The notes: generated from the letters alone by a model not told the origin. 49,295 nt of DNA from Thiotrichaceae bacterium (GCA_023144895.1 JAGLEV010000065.1:1-49295), one strand, 5' to 3'; shown: positions 26,404 to 35,840, numbered from the stretch's first letter. Translations and numbers: made by a program.

Positions 26404-26462
26404 GCTATACGAGAAATATCGATAGAGTTTGTACCATGTCGGTTAGATTTTAATCTAATCAC

Positions 26463-26503
26463 AAAAAAGCCAATACTAGTTTTCTAGTATTGGCTTTTTT
26501 TTG
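26463..26503 (+). terminator. Rho-independent terminator of rplM-rpsI
   Basis: A-run plus GCCAATACTAG pairs perfectly with CTAGTATTGGC around a TTTT loop and runs into eight Ts. It lies about 60 bp after the rpsI stop. The symmetrical A-run also allows termination from the opposite direction, but no minus-strand gene faces it closely. Confidence 0.93.
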
Positions 26504-26642
26504 TTTGGGCTTTATTGCTGACTATTTACTCTTATCCTTTTATCAGCAAAATAGATCATTTTAATGGCTAAGTTTTCGACATAATATTGACCTTTCTATA
26601 GACTAAGATTTTTTATTTATTGCACATAATTAGGAATCCCCT

Positions 26643-27074
26643 ATGGCTATTAAATCTTTAATTTTCGCACTTATTTTATCAATAACTTCATTCTCTGCGA
26701 TGGCAGAAGTTGTTAATATCAATAAAGCAAATGAGGCTGCTCTTCAGCATTATTTAAAAGGTATTGGTGTCAAAAAGGCTAAGAGTATTGTTGCTTACCG
26801 TGCAGAGTATAAAAAATTCACAAGCATTGAGGAGATTATGGAAGTGAAAGGCATTGGCAAAGGAATCTTTAAGAAAATAAAAGATAACTTGTCATTGCAT
26901 GAAGGTGTCGTTTCTGTTTTTAAATCAACTCATACGATAGAGAAAAAGGCTAAGGTAAAAGCTGAAGCTGTTAAGGTAAAAGCCGAAGCTGTTAAGATAA
27001 AAGCCGAAACGGTTAAGGTAAAAGCCGAAACTGTTAAGGTAGAGTCTCAGCCTATAGTACCTAAAGAGAGCTAA
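26643..27074 (+). CDS. ComEA-like exported helix-hairpin-helix protein with repeat tail
   Basis: The 143-residue product has a signal peptide (about 1-21, ending AMA), then a helix-hairpin-helix DNA-binding domain at about 22-85 with VNINKANEAALQHYLKGIG and ITVVEVKGIGKG-like 'MEVKGIGKGIF'. This is the ComEA-type periplasmic DNA receptor used in uptake with type IV pili. The C-terminal 45 residues are a Lys/Glu/Ala/Val heptad run (KVKAEAV) encoded by a 21-bp tandem repeat. ComEA normally lacks this tail. PilT is in the same window. Confidence 0.87.
   Translation: MAIKSLIFALILSITSFSAMAEVVNINKANEAALQHYLKGIGVKKAKSIVAYRAEYKKFTSIEEIMEVKGIGKGIFKKIKDNLSLHEGVVSVFKSTHTIEKKAKVKAEAVKVKAEAVKIKAETVKVKAETVKVESQPIVPKES
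26952..27035 (+). repeat. 21-bp tandem repeat encoding KVKAEAV heptads
   Basis: Four tandem copies of AAGGTAAAAGCYGAARCKGTT occupy 84 bp (starts 26952, 26973, 26994 and 27015), with a partial fifth. Copies differ by a few substitutions. Each copy adds seven residues, so copy-number changes keep the frame. Confidence 0.88.
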
Positions 27075-27093
27075 ATCTTATTGAGCTATGAGA

Positions 27094-27117
27094 AGACACC
27101 TGTTTTTTTTGGTGTCT
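27094..27117. terminator. Hairpin between convergent comEA-like and rhomboid genes
   Basis: AGACACC (27094-27100) pairs with GGTGTCT (27111-27117) around a loop of TG plus eight Ts. The T-run is in the loop rather than after the stem, so it is not a standard intrinsic terminator. Its position between convergent genes makes a role in ending both transcripts plausible. Confidence 0.35.
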
Positions 27118-27131
27118 ATGGCTTGAAGTTT

Positions 27132-27764
27132 TTAAGGTCCAGCAAAGCTTAGTTCTATAAATCGACCAAACAATGCGGGGTTCATTAATCCTGTCAAAGC
27201 AAATCCCCAAATAGCCCCAGTAAGGTGTGCCATATGACCAATATTATCAGTGGCATTTTTATCTTTATACCATGAGTAAACAAGATAACCGATGCCAGCA
27301 ACAATCTGAGGGATAGGTAAAATACCATAAAGGTATAGGTTTTGCCACGGTGCAAAAATGATTGCAGCAAAGACAACGGCAGCGACACCGCCAGAAGCAC
27401 CTAGGGCGCTATATCGGGGGTCATCTTTATGACGTATATAGCTAGGAATAGAGGCAACAATAATGCCACCAAAATAAAGAGCAACAAAATACATCGGGCT
27501 ATTCTCACCTAGAAAGTGAGGGTAAAGGTAGTTTTCTACTGCATTACCAAATGACCATAATACAAACATATTGATAGCAAGGTGCATAAAGTCGGCATGG
27601 ATAAAACCAGAGCTTAAAAATCGATGCCACTGTTGTTCTTGCCTCATAGTGACAGGATGGAAGAGCCATTTTGCTTTTCCTTTTGGGTCGTTCATTAATA
27701 AAAATGAAATGAGGCAAGTGATGGCGACGGTTATATTCGTGATGCTGAGTAAATCAGAGTTCAT
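27132..27764 (-). CDS. Rhomboid family intramembrane serine protease
   Basis: The 210-residue protein has about six membrane helices and the catalytic dyad: Ser124 in GASGG and His180 in HMAHLTGAIWG. The HLAINMFVLWSFG helix (about 61-73) holds the conserved His/Asn of the oxyanion region, and the L1 loop region WHRFLSSGFIHADF is intact. Rhomboids cleave single-pass membrane proteins within or near the bilayer; the substrate here is unknown. It is convergent with the comEA-like gene. Confidence 0.92.
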   Translation of the reverse strand: MNSDLLSITNITVAITCLISFLLMNDPKGKAKWLFHPVTMRQEQQWHRFLSSGFIHADFMHLAINMFVLWSFGNAVENYLYPHFLGENSPMYFVALYFGGIIVASIPSYIRHKDDPRYSALGASGGVAAVVFAAIIFAPWQNLYLYGILPIPQIVAGIGYLVYSWYKDKNATDNIGHMAHLTGAIWGFALTGLMNPALFGRFIELSFAGP

Positions 27765-27884
27765 AGTGAGGATAAGGCAGTTATTAGTGCGCTATAGGTT
27801 AGCATCAGTATGCTAGTTTTACTATGAAGCTTGCTCTTTAGGTGTTAACCATTCTAGTATCTACAAAATGTGAGCAGTACATTG

Positions 27885-28005
27885 ACCTGTTCAAAATTTC
27901 GGTGACAATGAATCTTCAAGCCGTCAGTTAACGTTGCCTTACTCGAAATAGAGTGATTATAGTTAACTATTTGAAACATCATTGAGAGCAATATTTTGAA
28001 CAGGT
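27885..28005. repeat. 121 bp element bounded by 13-bp perfect inverted repeats
   Basis: ACCTGTTCAAAAT (27885-27897) and ATTTTGAACAGGT (27993-28005) are exact reverse complements. Inside, a nested pair of GTTAAC palindromes and ACTC/GAGT arms give a large imperfect hairpin. No obvious target-site duplication flanks it and no transposase is inside. It could be a MITE-like remnant or a structured RNA. Only one copy is in the window. Confidence 0.6.
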
Positions 28006-28015
28006 GGGTGCTGGC

Positions 28016-28231
28016 TTATACACCAAGCCCTAAGGTTAAAAAAAATATAAATAGCCGAACAAAAGAATCTTTATATTTTTTAAAGTCATACTTTGCAAGT
28101 TGATGCAATCCTTGTGTGGTTTTGTTAATAAAGATAGGGCTGGCAATGAAAAGATAAGTAGTAAAGGTAGTATTCATGGGTTCATTATTATAATTATTAT
28201 TAAGGGGATGTGGGGATAAATATTTAATCAT
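28016..28231 (-). CDS. Possible small hypothetical protein
   Basis: A 71-codon frame, or 53 codons from an internal ATG (MNTTFTTYLFIASPIF...). The product has a hydrophobic start, a Lys/Tyr-rich middle (GLHQLAKYDFKKYKDSF) and a C-terminal hydrophobic segment (FIFFLTLGLGV). No ribosome site is evident and I recognise no family. It may be a chance frame. Confidence 0.25.
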   Translation of the reverse strand: MIKYLSPHPLNNNYNNEPMNTTFTTYLFIASPIFINKTTQGLHQLAKYDFKKYKDSFVRLFIFFLTLGLGV

Positions 28232-28392
28232 ATTAGTGCTTCTAATACAGATTGCTCAGACTAGAGGTTCTGCTTCATTCGAGTTAAAGAGGGCATTGAC
28301 ACTAAAGAGAGTCATTAGGTTTGCGATAGCGCTAAAAACTGGTACGATGCGCTGATTATCAGCATTGTTTTGTTAAAATTGATTGAATCATT

Positions 28393-29488
28393 ATGGAATT
28401 AAACCCTTTATATACTGCCATTAAGAACCTGCAAAGTCGTACATCCGAACTTAGGGGGTATCTTTGACTATGCTGAAAAACAGGAATATCTTGAAGAAGT
28501 TAATTTAGAATTAGAAGATCCTAGCATTTGGAATGATCCAAAAAAAGCACAATCATTGGGTAGGCAACGTGCTGAATTAGAAGCGGTTGTGGGAGGTATT
28601 GATAAGCTCACGATTGGCTTGGATGATGCCCATGAGCTATTAACTATGGCAGAAATGGAAAATGATAAAGAGGCTGTTGCTGAGGTTGAAAGTGATGTTG
28701 CTGACTTGCGAGCCATTGTTAAAAAACTTGAATTTCAACGCATGTTTAGTGGGGAAATGGACAATAGTCATGCCTTTCTAGAGATACAAGCGGGTTCTGG
28801 CGGGACAGAAGCACAAGACTGGTCAGAAATGTTGTTGCGTATGTATTTACGCTGGGGCGAACAAAGTGGCTTTAAAGTTGACTTGATTGAAGCCTCTGAT
28901 GGTGATGTTGCAGGTATTAAAAGTGCGGTGATACGCTTAGAGGGTGATTATGCTTATGGCTGGTTGCGTACTGAAACGGGGGTACATCGCCTCGTGCGAA
29001 AATCTCCTTTTGACTCAGGTAGTCGTCGGCATACTTCCTTTGCTTCGGTGTTTGTTGTCCCTGAAGTTAATGATGATATTGAAATAGATATTAATCCTGC
29101 TGATTTACGGATTGATGTTTATCGTGCCTCTGGAGCGGGTGGGCAACATGTTAATAAGACCGAATCTGCGGTACGAATTACTCACTTGCCTACGAACACC
29201 GTTGTACAATGTCAAAATGGTCGCTCTCAACATGCGAATAAAGACACAGCAATGAAGCAACTTAAATCTAAGCTTTATGATTTAGAAGTACAAAAGAAAA
29301 ATGCCGAACAAAAAGCACTAGAAGATAGTAAATCAGATATTGGTTGGGGTAGTCAAATACGCTCCTATGTCCTCGATCAGTCCCGAATTAAAGATCATCG
29401 AACAGGTGTTGAAAGTAGTAATACACAACGTGTGTTGGATGGTGAGTTAGAAATATTTATTCAAGCAAGTCTAAAACAAGGCTTGTGA
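28393..29488 (+). CDS. prfB: Peptide chain release factor 2 (programmed +1 frameshift)
   Basis: RF2 terminates translation at UGA and UAA. The first 24 codons (from ATG 28393) end at an in-frame UGA (28465-28467). The rest of the protein continues one base ahead from 28466 ([12 protein letters not shown]...). The full product is about 365 residues. The tripeptide anticodon SPF occurs in [11 protein letters not shown], and GGQ in [19 protein letters not shown]2 abundance thus autoregulates its own synthesis, as in Escherichia coli. lysS follows by 46 bp, a common pairing. Confidence 0.96.
28453..28468 (+). promoter_or_regulatory. RF2 +1 programmed frameshift site
   Basis: AGGGGG (28453-28458) acts as the internal Shine-Dalgarno, three bases before the slippery CTT (28462-28464), then TGA C. 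This is the canonical AGGGGG-TAT-CTT-TGA-C arrangement. Slow termination at UGA lets the P-site tRNA slip from CTT to TTT. Confidence 0.97.
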
Positions 29489-29534
29489 GTGGGTCGTATT
29501 AAGTCGCAATAAAAAAGTATTAAGAGTGAATATC

Positions 29535-31046
29535 ATGAGTAATAAAGCCAATAATCCAGAAGCATCAAGCAATGAAAACCAGTTAGTGACACAGCGTCGA
29601 GAAAAACTGGAAAATATTCGTGCGACTCAGAAAACTGCTTTCCCTAATGACTTTAAGCGTCGGGACTATGCTGCGCCAGTAAAAATGACTTATGGTGAGC
29701 ATGATCGTGAGTGGTTTGAACATAATATTGTACAAATTAGTATTGCGGGTCGGGTTATGCTGAAACGGGTGATGGGAAAAGCCAGTTTTATTACCATCTC
29801 GGATACTACGGGTCGTATGCAGATTTTTGTTAAAGGCGATAACGTGGGTGCTGAAGTCTATGCTGATTTTAAAACATGGGATAGTGGCGATATTGTTGGT
29901 ATAGAAGGTGAGTTATTTAAAACTAAAACGGGTGAACTATCAATACGTGCATCAAGTATTCGCTTACTCACTAAGTCACTCAGACCACTACCAGAAAAAT
30001 TTCATGGCTTAACTGATCATGAGCAACGTTATCGCCAACGTTATCTTGATTTGATTATGAATGATGATGCGCGCGCTGTTTTTATGGTACGTTCGATGAT
30101 TGTTACTTATATCCGTAATTACTTCCAGCAGCGTGACTTCCTCGAAGTAGAAACACCCATGTTACAAGCCATTCCTGGTGGAGCAACAGCCCGTCCCTTT
30201 GTGACTCATCATAATGCCTTGGGTATGGATATGTATCTACGTATTGCACCTGAGCTATATCTCAAGCGCTTGGTCGTTGGTGGCTTTGATCGAGTCTTTG
30301 AAATCAATAGAAATTTTCGTAACGAAGGCGTATCAACGCGCCATAATCCAGAATTTACGATGCTTGAATGGTATCAGGCGTATGCAACTTATCATGATTT
30401 AATGGATACAACAGAAGAATTACTTAAAGGTATTGCACGTGATTGTATTGGTAATACAACCATTACCTATCAAGAAGATGTTTATGACTTTACTAAACCT
30501 TTTGAACGTATTACGGTCAAACAATCTATCTTAGATTACAATGAAGCCATTAGTGGCGAGGATCTAGATGACTTCGACAAGGTGGTGAGTATTGCTGAAG
30601 GTCTCGGTATCAAAGTAGAATCTTATTGGGGTTTAGGTAAACTCCAAATGGAGATTTTTGATAAAACCGTTGAGCATCAGTTAATTCAACCGACCTTTAT
30701 TACTGCTTACCCAGCAGAAGTATCGCCTTTAGCGCGTCGTAATGATGATGATCATTTTGTAACAGATCGTTTTGAGTTCTTTATTGGTGGTCGTGAAATT
30801 GGTAATGGTTTCTCTGAGCTGAATGATGCTGAAGACCAAGCTGAGCGTTTTAAACAGCAAGTCGCTGAGAAAGATGCTGGTGATAATGAAGCGATGCATT
30901 ATGATGATGATTATATCCGTGCTTTAGAATATGGTATGCCACCTACAGCAGGTGAGGGCATTGGTATTGATCGTTTAGTCATGCTATTTACTGATGCACC
31001 TTCGATACGAGATGTTATTTTATTTCCACATATGCGTCGTGAGTAA
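29535..31046 (+). CDS. lysS: Lysyl-tRNA synthetase (class II)
   Basis: LysS charges tRNA-Lys. The product from ATG 29535 (503 aa) has the N-terminal OB-fold with [18 protein letters not shown], class II motif 1 (FLEVETPML), motif 2 ([22 protein letters not shown], split as RNFRNEG and [11 protein letters not shown]), and motif 3 ([13 protein letters not shown]). I prefer ATG 29535 over a GTG 9 bp upstream because AAGAG is well spaced from the ATG. It follows prfB and precedes the Skp-like gene. Confidence 0.96.
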   Translation: MSNKANNPEASSNENQLVTQRREKLENIRATQKTAFPNDFKRRDYAAPVKMTYGEHDREWFEHNIVQISIAGRVMLKRVMGKASFITISDTTGRMQIFVKGDNVGAEVYADFKTWDSGDIVGIEGELFKTKTGELSIRASSIRLLTKSLRPLPEKFHGLTDHEQRYRQRYLDLIMNDDARAVFMVRSMIVTYIRNYFQQRDFLEVETPMLQAIPGGATARPFVTHHNALGMDMYLRIAPELYLKRLVVGGFDRVFEINRNFRNEGVSTRHNPEFTMLEWYQAYATYHDLMDTTEELLKGIARDCIGNTTITYQEDVYDFTKPFERITVKQSILDYNEAISGEDLDDFDKVVSIAEGLGIKVESYWGLGKLQMEIFDKTVEHQLIQPTFITAYPAEVSPLARRNDDDHFVTDRFEFFIGGREIGNGFSELNDAEDQAERFKQQVAEKDAGDNEAMHYDDDYIRALEYGMPPTAGEGIGIDRLVMLFTDAPSIRDVILFPHMRRE

Positions 31047-31093
31047 TAATGCAGGGGTAGCGGAATTCTAGTAATATTTTTTAGGTGCTTAAA

Positions 31094-31669
31094 ATGTTTA
31101 ATTATAAACTTTTGTTTGGACTCACATGCCTTACTTTTACGCTGGCTTTAATTCCTTTTTCATTTGCTGAAAAAAAACCTACCATTACGGTTGCGGTGGT
31201 TGATGTTGCTTATCTTATGGAAAAAATACCACAAAGACAGAGGGCGATTCGGGAATTATATCAGCGTTTTGGTGGACGAGAAAAACAACTAGATGCAAAA
31301 GCACTGGCTATTGCTGAATCGGCAAAAGCTTTTAAAGCAACAAAAAAAAACTTAGCTAAAAAAGAAATAATTGCCCAAGAGCGAAAGCTTCGGGAGCGTG
31401 AACGAGCCTACAATCGTGAGCTTGAAGATTTCCGTGAAAACTTGGAATTGGCTCGGTCAGAAGCACTGGATAAGGTGCAGACTACCGTTTTTCAGGCGAT
31501 TGGAAGCGTCAGAGAGCAAGAGAGTATTGATATTATCATTCAAAGCTATGTTGCTGCGAGTAAGAGTGTTGATATCACAGAAAAAGTACTGGTGTTTCTT
31601 AATGCCAAGGCTGAAAAAATAAAAGCTATTGAGGGCAATAATAAAGCCTTGCTTCATCAAGTACAATAA
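31094..31669 (+). CDS. skp: OmpH/Skp family periplasmic chaperone
   Basis: Skp holds unfolded outer-membrane proteins in the periplasm. The product from ATG 31094 (191 aa) has a signal peptide (ending about FSFA), a short beta region with ITVAVVDVAYLMEKIPQ, a long charged coiled-coil tentacle (about 45-130, Lys/Glu/Arg-rich), and a closing beta strand with ESIDIIIQSYV. GTG 31085 three codons earlier is an alternative start. Usually bamA precedes skp; here lysS does. lpxD follows by 20 bp. Confidence 0.88.
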   Translation: MFNYKLLFGLTCLTFTLALIPFSFAEKKPTITVAVVDVAYLMEKIPQRQRAIRELYQRFGGREKQLDAKALAIAESAKAFKATKKNLAKKEIIAQERKLRERERAYNRELEDFRENLELARSEALDKVQTTVFQAIGSVREQESIDIIIQSYVAASKSVDITEKVLVFLNAKAEKIKAIEGNNKALLHQVQ

Positions 31670-31689
31670 TTATAAAAGGGGAGGCTTGC

Positions 31690-32733
31690 ATGTCATTAAG
31701 CTTATTAGAGCTGGCACATTTAACGGGTGGAGAAATTCGAGGGGATGATACGATTATTCTCACTGGAATTGCAGCGCCCAATAAAGCCATCATGGGGGAG
31801 ATGTGTTTTATTACCGACCCCAAGCGTATTCCAGAGCTTGCTGATAGTAAAGCCAGTGTGGCTGTTTTACCTGAAAAGCTAGCCAATCATTTCAAGGGCA
31901 CTATATTACTACATGAAAACCCTTATTATGTTTATGCTAAGGCTTCACAGTTTTTCTCACCTTACCCAAATGCACTGCGTAAAATACATCCTTCAGCAAT
32001 GATTGATTCCAGTGCCACGCTGGGTAATAATCTAAGTATTGCTGCGAATGTAGTGATTGGGGCTGAGGTAGTGATTGGTGATCATTGTGTGATTGGAGCG
32101 AATACAGTGATTGATGATCATTGTCAGCTTGGTGAGCACTGTATCCTACGTAGTCATGTTGTCTTACATACCGGTACTCAAATGGGCATGAATGGCCGTA
32201 TTCATTCAGGTGCTATTATTGGTGATGATGGCTTTGGCTTCGCTCCTCATAATAAAAAATGGGAACGTATTGAGCAATTGGGTTCAGTGTGGATGGGTGA
32301 TAATGTTGATATTGGTACTAATACTACAATAGATCGAGCGGCTTTAGGTGTAACCCATATTGGTCATGGTGTTAAAATTGACAATCAAGTCCAAATTGGA
32401 CACGGTGTACATATCGGTGATAATACAGTCATTGCCGCTTGTACTGCAATTGCAGGTGGTACACTCTTGGGTGAAGGTTGTAAGATAGGTGGAGCTTGTG
32501 GTATTAGTGGACATATTACTTTAGCCAATCGTGTTACGGTGATGGGTATGACACGAGTTATTCGTTCGCTGAAGACCGAAGGTGAAGTTTATATGTCAGG
32601 AACAGGTATTAGTAAGGTGAGTGTGTGGAGGCGTAATGCGATACGTTTTTCTCAGCTTAATGATATGTCTCGTACTTTAAAAGACTTACAGAAACGCCTA
32701 ATACAACTTGTGAATGATAAAGATAAAGATTGA
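31690..32733 (+). CDS. lpxD: UDP-3-O-(3-hydroxyacyl)glucosamine N-acyltransferase
   Basis: LpxD adds the second 3-hydroxyacyl chain (amide-linked) in lipid A synthesis. The 347-residue protein has the N-terminal uridine-binding domain (about 1-100) and a left-handed beta helix of hexapeptide repeats (about 105-270: VVIGAEVVIGDH-type). The probable catalytic His238 lies in VQIGHGVHIGDN. A C-terminal helix with RTLKDLQKRL follows. A short TGAGAC/GTCTCA hairpin begins at its stop (32731-32752), before fabZ, and may act as a weak attenuator. Confidence 0.96.
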   Translation: MSLSLLELAHLTGGEIRGDDTIILTGIAAPNKAIMGEMCFITDPKRIPELADSKASVAVLPEKLANHFKGTILLHENPYYVYAKASQFFSPYPNALRKIHPSAMIDSSATLGNNLSIAANVVIGAEVVIGDHCVIGANTVIDDHCQLGEHCILRSHVVLHTGTQMGMNGRIHSGAIIGDDGFGFAPHNKKWERIEQLGSVWMGDNVDIGTNTTIDRAALGVTHIGHGVKIDNQVQIGHGVHIGDNTVIAACTAIAGGTLLGEGCKIGGACGISGHITLANRVTVMGMTRVIRSLKTEGEVYMSGTGISKVSVWRRNAIRFSQLNDMSRTLKDLQKRLIQLVNDKDKD

Positions 32734-32828
32734 GACTCTTATCGAGGTCTCAAATTAAATAAAAATTAATTGACCGAAAATACCTTGCTAGGAAGGCTAC
32801 GGTTAGTAACACTAGGAGTGTTAAATAC

Positions 32829-33278
32829 ATGTCAGAAATTATGGATGTTAAAGAAATTACAGAATTTTTAGCGCATCGTTACCCCTTTTTACTTGTTGAT
32901 CGTGTACTAGAAGTGATTCCAGGAGAATCCATTCGTTGTATTAAAAATGTCACCATTAATGAACCTCATTTTACTGGGCATTTTCCCGATAATCCGATTA
33001 TGCCTGGTGTCCTCATTATCGAAGCACTTGCACAAGCAACAGGCTTATTGGGTTTTCGCACGATGGGTGAGAAGCCACAAAACAATATGTTGTATATCTT
33101 AGCTGGCGTCAATAAAGTGAAGTTTCGCCGTCAAGTCGTCCCTGGTGATCAACTAGAATTACGTGCTGAGCTAATTAAACGCAAAGGTAAAATTTGGATT
33201 TTCAAAGCAGGGGCTTATGTTGAAGGAAAGCTGGCAACCAGTGCTGAACTCATGTGTGCTGTGACTGAGAAAACCTAA
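32829..33278 (+). CDS. fabZ: 3-hydroxyacyl-ACP dehydratase FabZ
   Basis: FabZ dehydrates 3-hydroxyacyl-ACP in fatty acid elongation, competing with LpxA and LpxD for the same substrates. The 149-residue hot-dog protein has the catalytic His51 ([11 protein letters not shown]) and Glu65 ([10 protein letters not shown]). Length is typical. It sits between lpxD and lpxA as in most gammaproteobacteria. AGGAG (32813-32818 region) precedes the ATG. Confidence 0.97.
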   Translation: MSEIMDVKEITEFLAHRYPFLLVDRVLEVIPGESIRCIKNVTINEPHFTGHFPDNPIMPGVLIIEALAQATGLLGFRTMGEKPQNNMLYILAGVNKVKFRRQVVPGDQLELRAELIKRKGKIWIFKAGAYVEGKLATSAELMCAVTEKT

Positions 33279-34052
33279 GTGATACACCCTACGGCAATTG
33301 TTGATCCCAGTGCGACGTTGGCTGATGATGTTGAAATCTCCGCTTATGTCATTATTGGTGCTGATGTTGAGATTGACTCAGGCACTTGGATAGGTCCCCA
33401 TGCAGTGATTCAAGGGCCTACTCGTATTGGTAAAGATAATCAAATATTCCAGTTCACATCGCTTGGGGAAATACCACAAGATAAAAAGTTTGTTCGTGGT
33501 GATAAAACGGAGCTGGTGATTGGTGATCGGAATGTTATTCGGGAGTTTTGTACGTTTAATCGGGGGACGACTCAGGATATTGGTAAAACGGTTCTTGGTG
33601 ATGATAATTGGATAATGGCTTATGTACATCTTGCACATGATTGTATTATTGGTAATCATACCATTTTTGCCAATAATGCCACCTTAGCAGGGCATGTAAC
33701 GATTGAGGATTATGTCATCTTGGGTGGGTTTTCATTAGTTCATCAATTTTGCCGTGTGGGGCAATATGCCTTTACTGGCATGGGGTCGAGCGTTGCTAAA
33801 GACATCCCTCCTTATGTCATGGCAATGGGTTCACCCGCTAGTCCACGAGGTATTAATCGTGAAGGTTTAAAGCGGCATGGTTTTACTGTGGATGAAATTA
33901 GCCAGATTAAAGACGGTTATCGTGCTCTTTATCGTTCAGGCTTAGGCTTTAATGAGGCATTGTTGCACCTACTACAGTCTGAAAATCGAACCGAGCGCTT
34001 AGACTATCTTGTTAAATTTTGTCAACAGAGTCAGCGCGGAATTATTCGTTAA
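33279..34052 (+). CDS. lpxA: UDP-N-acetylglucosamine acyltransferase
   Basis: LpxA transfers a 3-hydroxyacyl chain from ACP to UDP-GlcNAc, the first lipid A step. The 257-residue trimeric beta-helix enzyme shows hexapeptide repeats (residues about 5-190), the catalytic His120 in HLAHDC, and the C-terminal helical domain with REGLKRHGF. The start is GTG directly after the fabZ TAA, so translation is coupled. The acyl-length ruler residue aligning with Escherichia coli Gly173 is Met168 (FTGMGSS), as in the C10-selective Pseudomonas enzyme. Confidence 0.96.
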   Translation: MIHPTAIVDPSATLADDVEISAYVIIGADVEIDSGTWIGPHAVIQGPTRIGKDNQIFQFTSLGEIPQDKKFVRGDKTELVIGDRNVIREFCTFNRGTTQDIGKTVLGDDNWIMAYVHLAHDCIIGNHTIFANNATLAGHVTIEDYVILGGFSLVHQFCRVGQYAFTGMGSSVAKDIPPYVMAMGSPASPRGINREGLKRHGFTVDEISQIKDGYRALYRSGLGFNEALLHLLQSENRTERLDYLVKFCQQSQRGIIR

Positions 34053-34055
34053 AAT

Positions 34056-35216
34056 ATGAGAAAACGTATTGCGATTATTGCAGGTGAAGCTTCAGGCGAT
34101 ATTCTAGGAAGTCGTTTAATGATTGCCTTACATGCACTAAACCCTGAGATACAGTTCGAAGGTATTGGTGGGGAAGGGATGATAGCAGAAGGCTTTAATA
34201 GTTTATTTCCAATGGAACGATTGTCAGTGATGGGCTTTACTGAAGTGATCGGTCGTCTGCCTGAGTTACTGTCAATTCGTCGTCAGTTATTGAAACGCTG
34301 GAAGCACAATCCCCCTGATTTATTGATTGGTATTGATGCACCTGATTTTAATCTTAAATTAGAAGCAAAATTACACGATGTAGGTGTTAAGGTAGCACAC
34401 TATGTGAGTCCTTCAGTCTGGGCTTGGCGCTCATCACGTGTAAAAAAGATGCAGGGAAAGCTTGACCTGATGTTGTGTTTGTTTCCTTTTGAGGCATCAT
34501 TTTATCAGAAACACCAAATTCCCGTGCATTATGTAGGGCACCCTCTGGCCGATGAAATTTCGTTACAAAATTCAGTGCTAGAAGCCCGAGCTAAGCTAAG
34601 TTTAGACAAGAATGCTAAGGTGCTGGCAATCTTGCCTGGTAGCCGTGGTTCTGAATTAAAATACCTTGCTGAAGATTTTATTTTAACTGCACAGCGCCTG
34701 CAAGCCTCTAGCCCTAAGTTAATACTCATTGCACCGATGGCAACAGTGAAACTAAAGCAGATTTTTCAGGATCAATTAAATAAGCTTGCTCCTGATTTGG
34801 TGATAAGCTTGGTTAATCAACAATCGCGGGAAGTCATGGCGGCGGCGGATGTGGTACTGATGGCATCGGGTACTGCCGTACTTGAAGGTATGTTGCTAGC
34901 AAAGCCAATGGTCGCAGCAGGGCGCTTATCTTCTTTAACCGCATGGATTATTAGAGTCACAGGAATGCTGAATGTTAAGTATTATACCTTGCCTAATAAT
35001 CTTGCTGATGAAGCGTTAGTCACTGAGCTAATTCAAGAAGAGGTGACAGTGAATAATTTGGTGCGTGCAGTAGAAAACTGTTTTGCACTAAGTCTTGATG
35101 AACGTCATCAGTTAGAAGAAAAATATACACAAATACACCAACAACTGCGTAAAGATGCGAGTAAAGTGGCCGCTCATGCGTTAGTTCAATCTTTTGACTT
35201 AGGAGTGAGGGTTTAA
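34056..35216 (+). CDS. lpxB: Lipid A disaccharide synthase
   Basis: LpxB joins UDP-2,3-diacylglucosamine and lipid X into the lipid A disaccharide at the inner membrane. The 386-residue GT-B family protein begins RIAIIAGEASGDILGSRLM, contains FEGIGGEGM, LLIGIDAPDFNL, YVSPSVWAWR, ILPGSRGSELKYL and the C-terminal ASGTAVLEGMLLAKPMV. It starts 3 bp after lpxA. The block ends here; rnhB and dnaE, which often follow, are absent. Confidence 0.97.
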   Translation: MRKRIAIIAGEASGDILGSRLMIALHALNPEIQFEGIGGEGMIAEGFNSLFPMERLSVMGFTEVIGRLPELLSIRRQLLKRWKHNPPDLLIGIDAPDFNLKLEAKLHDVGVKVAHYVSPSVWAWRSSRVKKMQGKLDLMLCLFPFEASFYQKHQIPVHYVGHPLADEISLQNSVLEARAKLSLDKNAKVLAILPGSRGSELKYLAEDFILTAQRLQASSPKLILIAPMATVKLKQIFQDQLNKLAPDLVISLVNQQSREVMAAADVVLMASGTAVLEGMLLAKPMVAAGRLSSLTAWIIRVTGMLNVKYYTLPNNLADEALVTELIQEEVTVNNLVRAVENCFALSLDERHQLEEKYTQIHQQLRKDASKVAAHALVQSFDLGVRV

Positions 35217-35387
35217 TAGTATTCTCAGCTATAACACAAAATTTTGTTTCAGACTGTCTCTCAGTTGGCACATAGTCGCTCTATGTAACGATTTAAGCAG
35301 GTTCAATCGGGAAAAAAGGGCAAGTTAGCGTTGGAAAGCGATTAAATTCTTATTTCTTAGTGTGAAATAGTCTAATTAGGGGGAATC

Positions 35388-35840
35388 ATGAAAAGGCAGA
35401 TACAACAATTTATTATACTCATCACTTTATCCTTTGTGTTGAGTGCTTGTACATCAACAGGATTAAAAGGGGTGGTTGAATCACCAGAGGTTAAGGTCAA
35501 AGGAGTGCGTTTAGATAAGCTAACTTTTACTACTGCTGAGGCAATTTTGTCTTTAAACATTAAAAATCCTAATGCCTTTATGGTGCCATTGCGTGGTTTA
35601 GACTATAGTTTGTCATTAAATAGTGTCTCAGTCGCACAAGGCAAGTTAGAGAAAAACCTGAGTATAGAGTCACATCAATCAAGAATGATAGAAATTCCTG
35701 TGAGTTTTAAGCTATTAGAGTTGATTCAAACAGTACCATCGATTGTTCGTAGTCGTGACTTTACTTATCAATTAAAAGGTAATACACATTTTCCTTTTAT
35801 TAATATCCCCTTTAGCCGCATTGGTCGGGTAGGACAATAA
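35388..35840 (+). CDS. LEA14-like lipoprotein
   Basis: A 150-residue protein with a lipobox (LSAC, Cys21) and one LEA2/LEA14 domain (about 35-145): '[28 protein letters not shown]' marks the family, along with the later [10 protein letters not shown] strand. The fold resembles plant LEA14 and fibronectin III. Its role in bacteria is unknown. It lies 5 bp before dcd. A short inverted repeat (ACATAG/CTATGT, 35270-35286) lies upstream. Confidence 0.87.
   Translation: MKRQIQQFIILITLSFVLSACTSTGLKGVVESPEVKVKGVRLDKLTFTTAEAILSLNIKNPNAFMVPLRGLDYSLSLNSVSVAQGKLEKNLSIESHQSRMIEIPVSFKLLELIQTVPSIVRSRDFTYQLKGNTHFPFINIPFSRIGRVGQ

Larger units (their letters stand above)
27765..28392. other. 628 bp interval between rhomboid and prfB
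   Basis: Contains a 121 bp inverted-repeat element (27885-28005) and a weak small frame on the minus strand (28016-28231). The last 160 bp before prfB hold nothing I can name beyond a presumed promoter. No tRNA or known riboswitch pattern is visible. Confidence 0.5.

Noticed and set aside
35263-35280. TGGCAC motif suggesting a sigma-54 promoter
   Set aside because: The required TTGC at the -12 position is absent.
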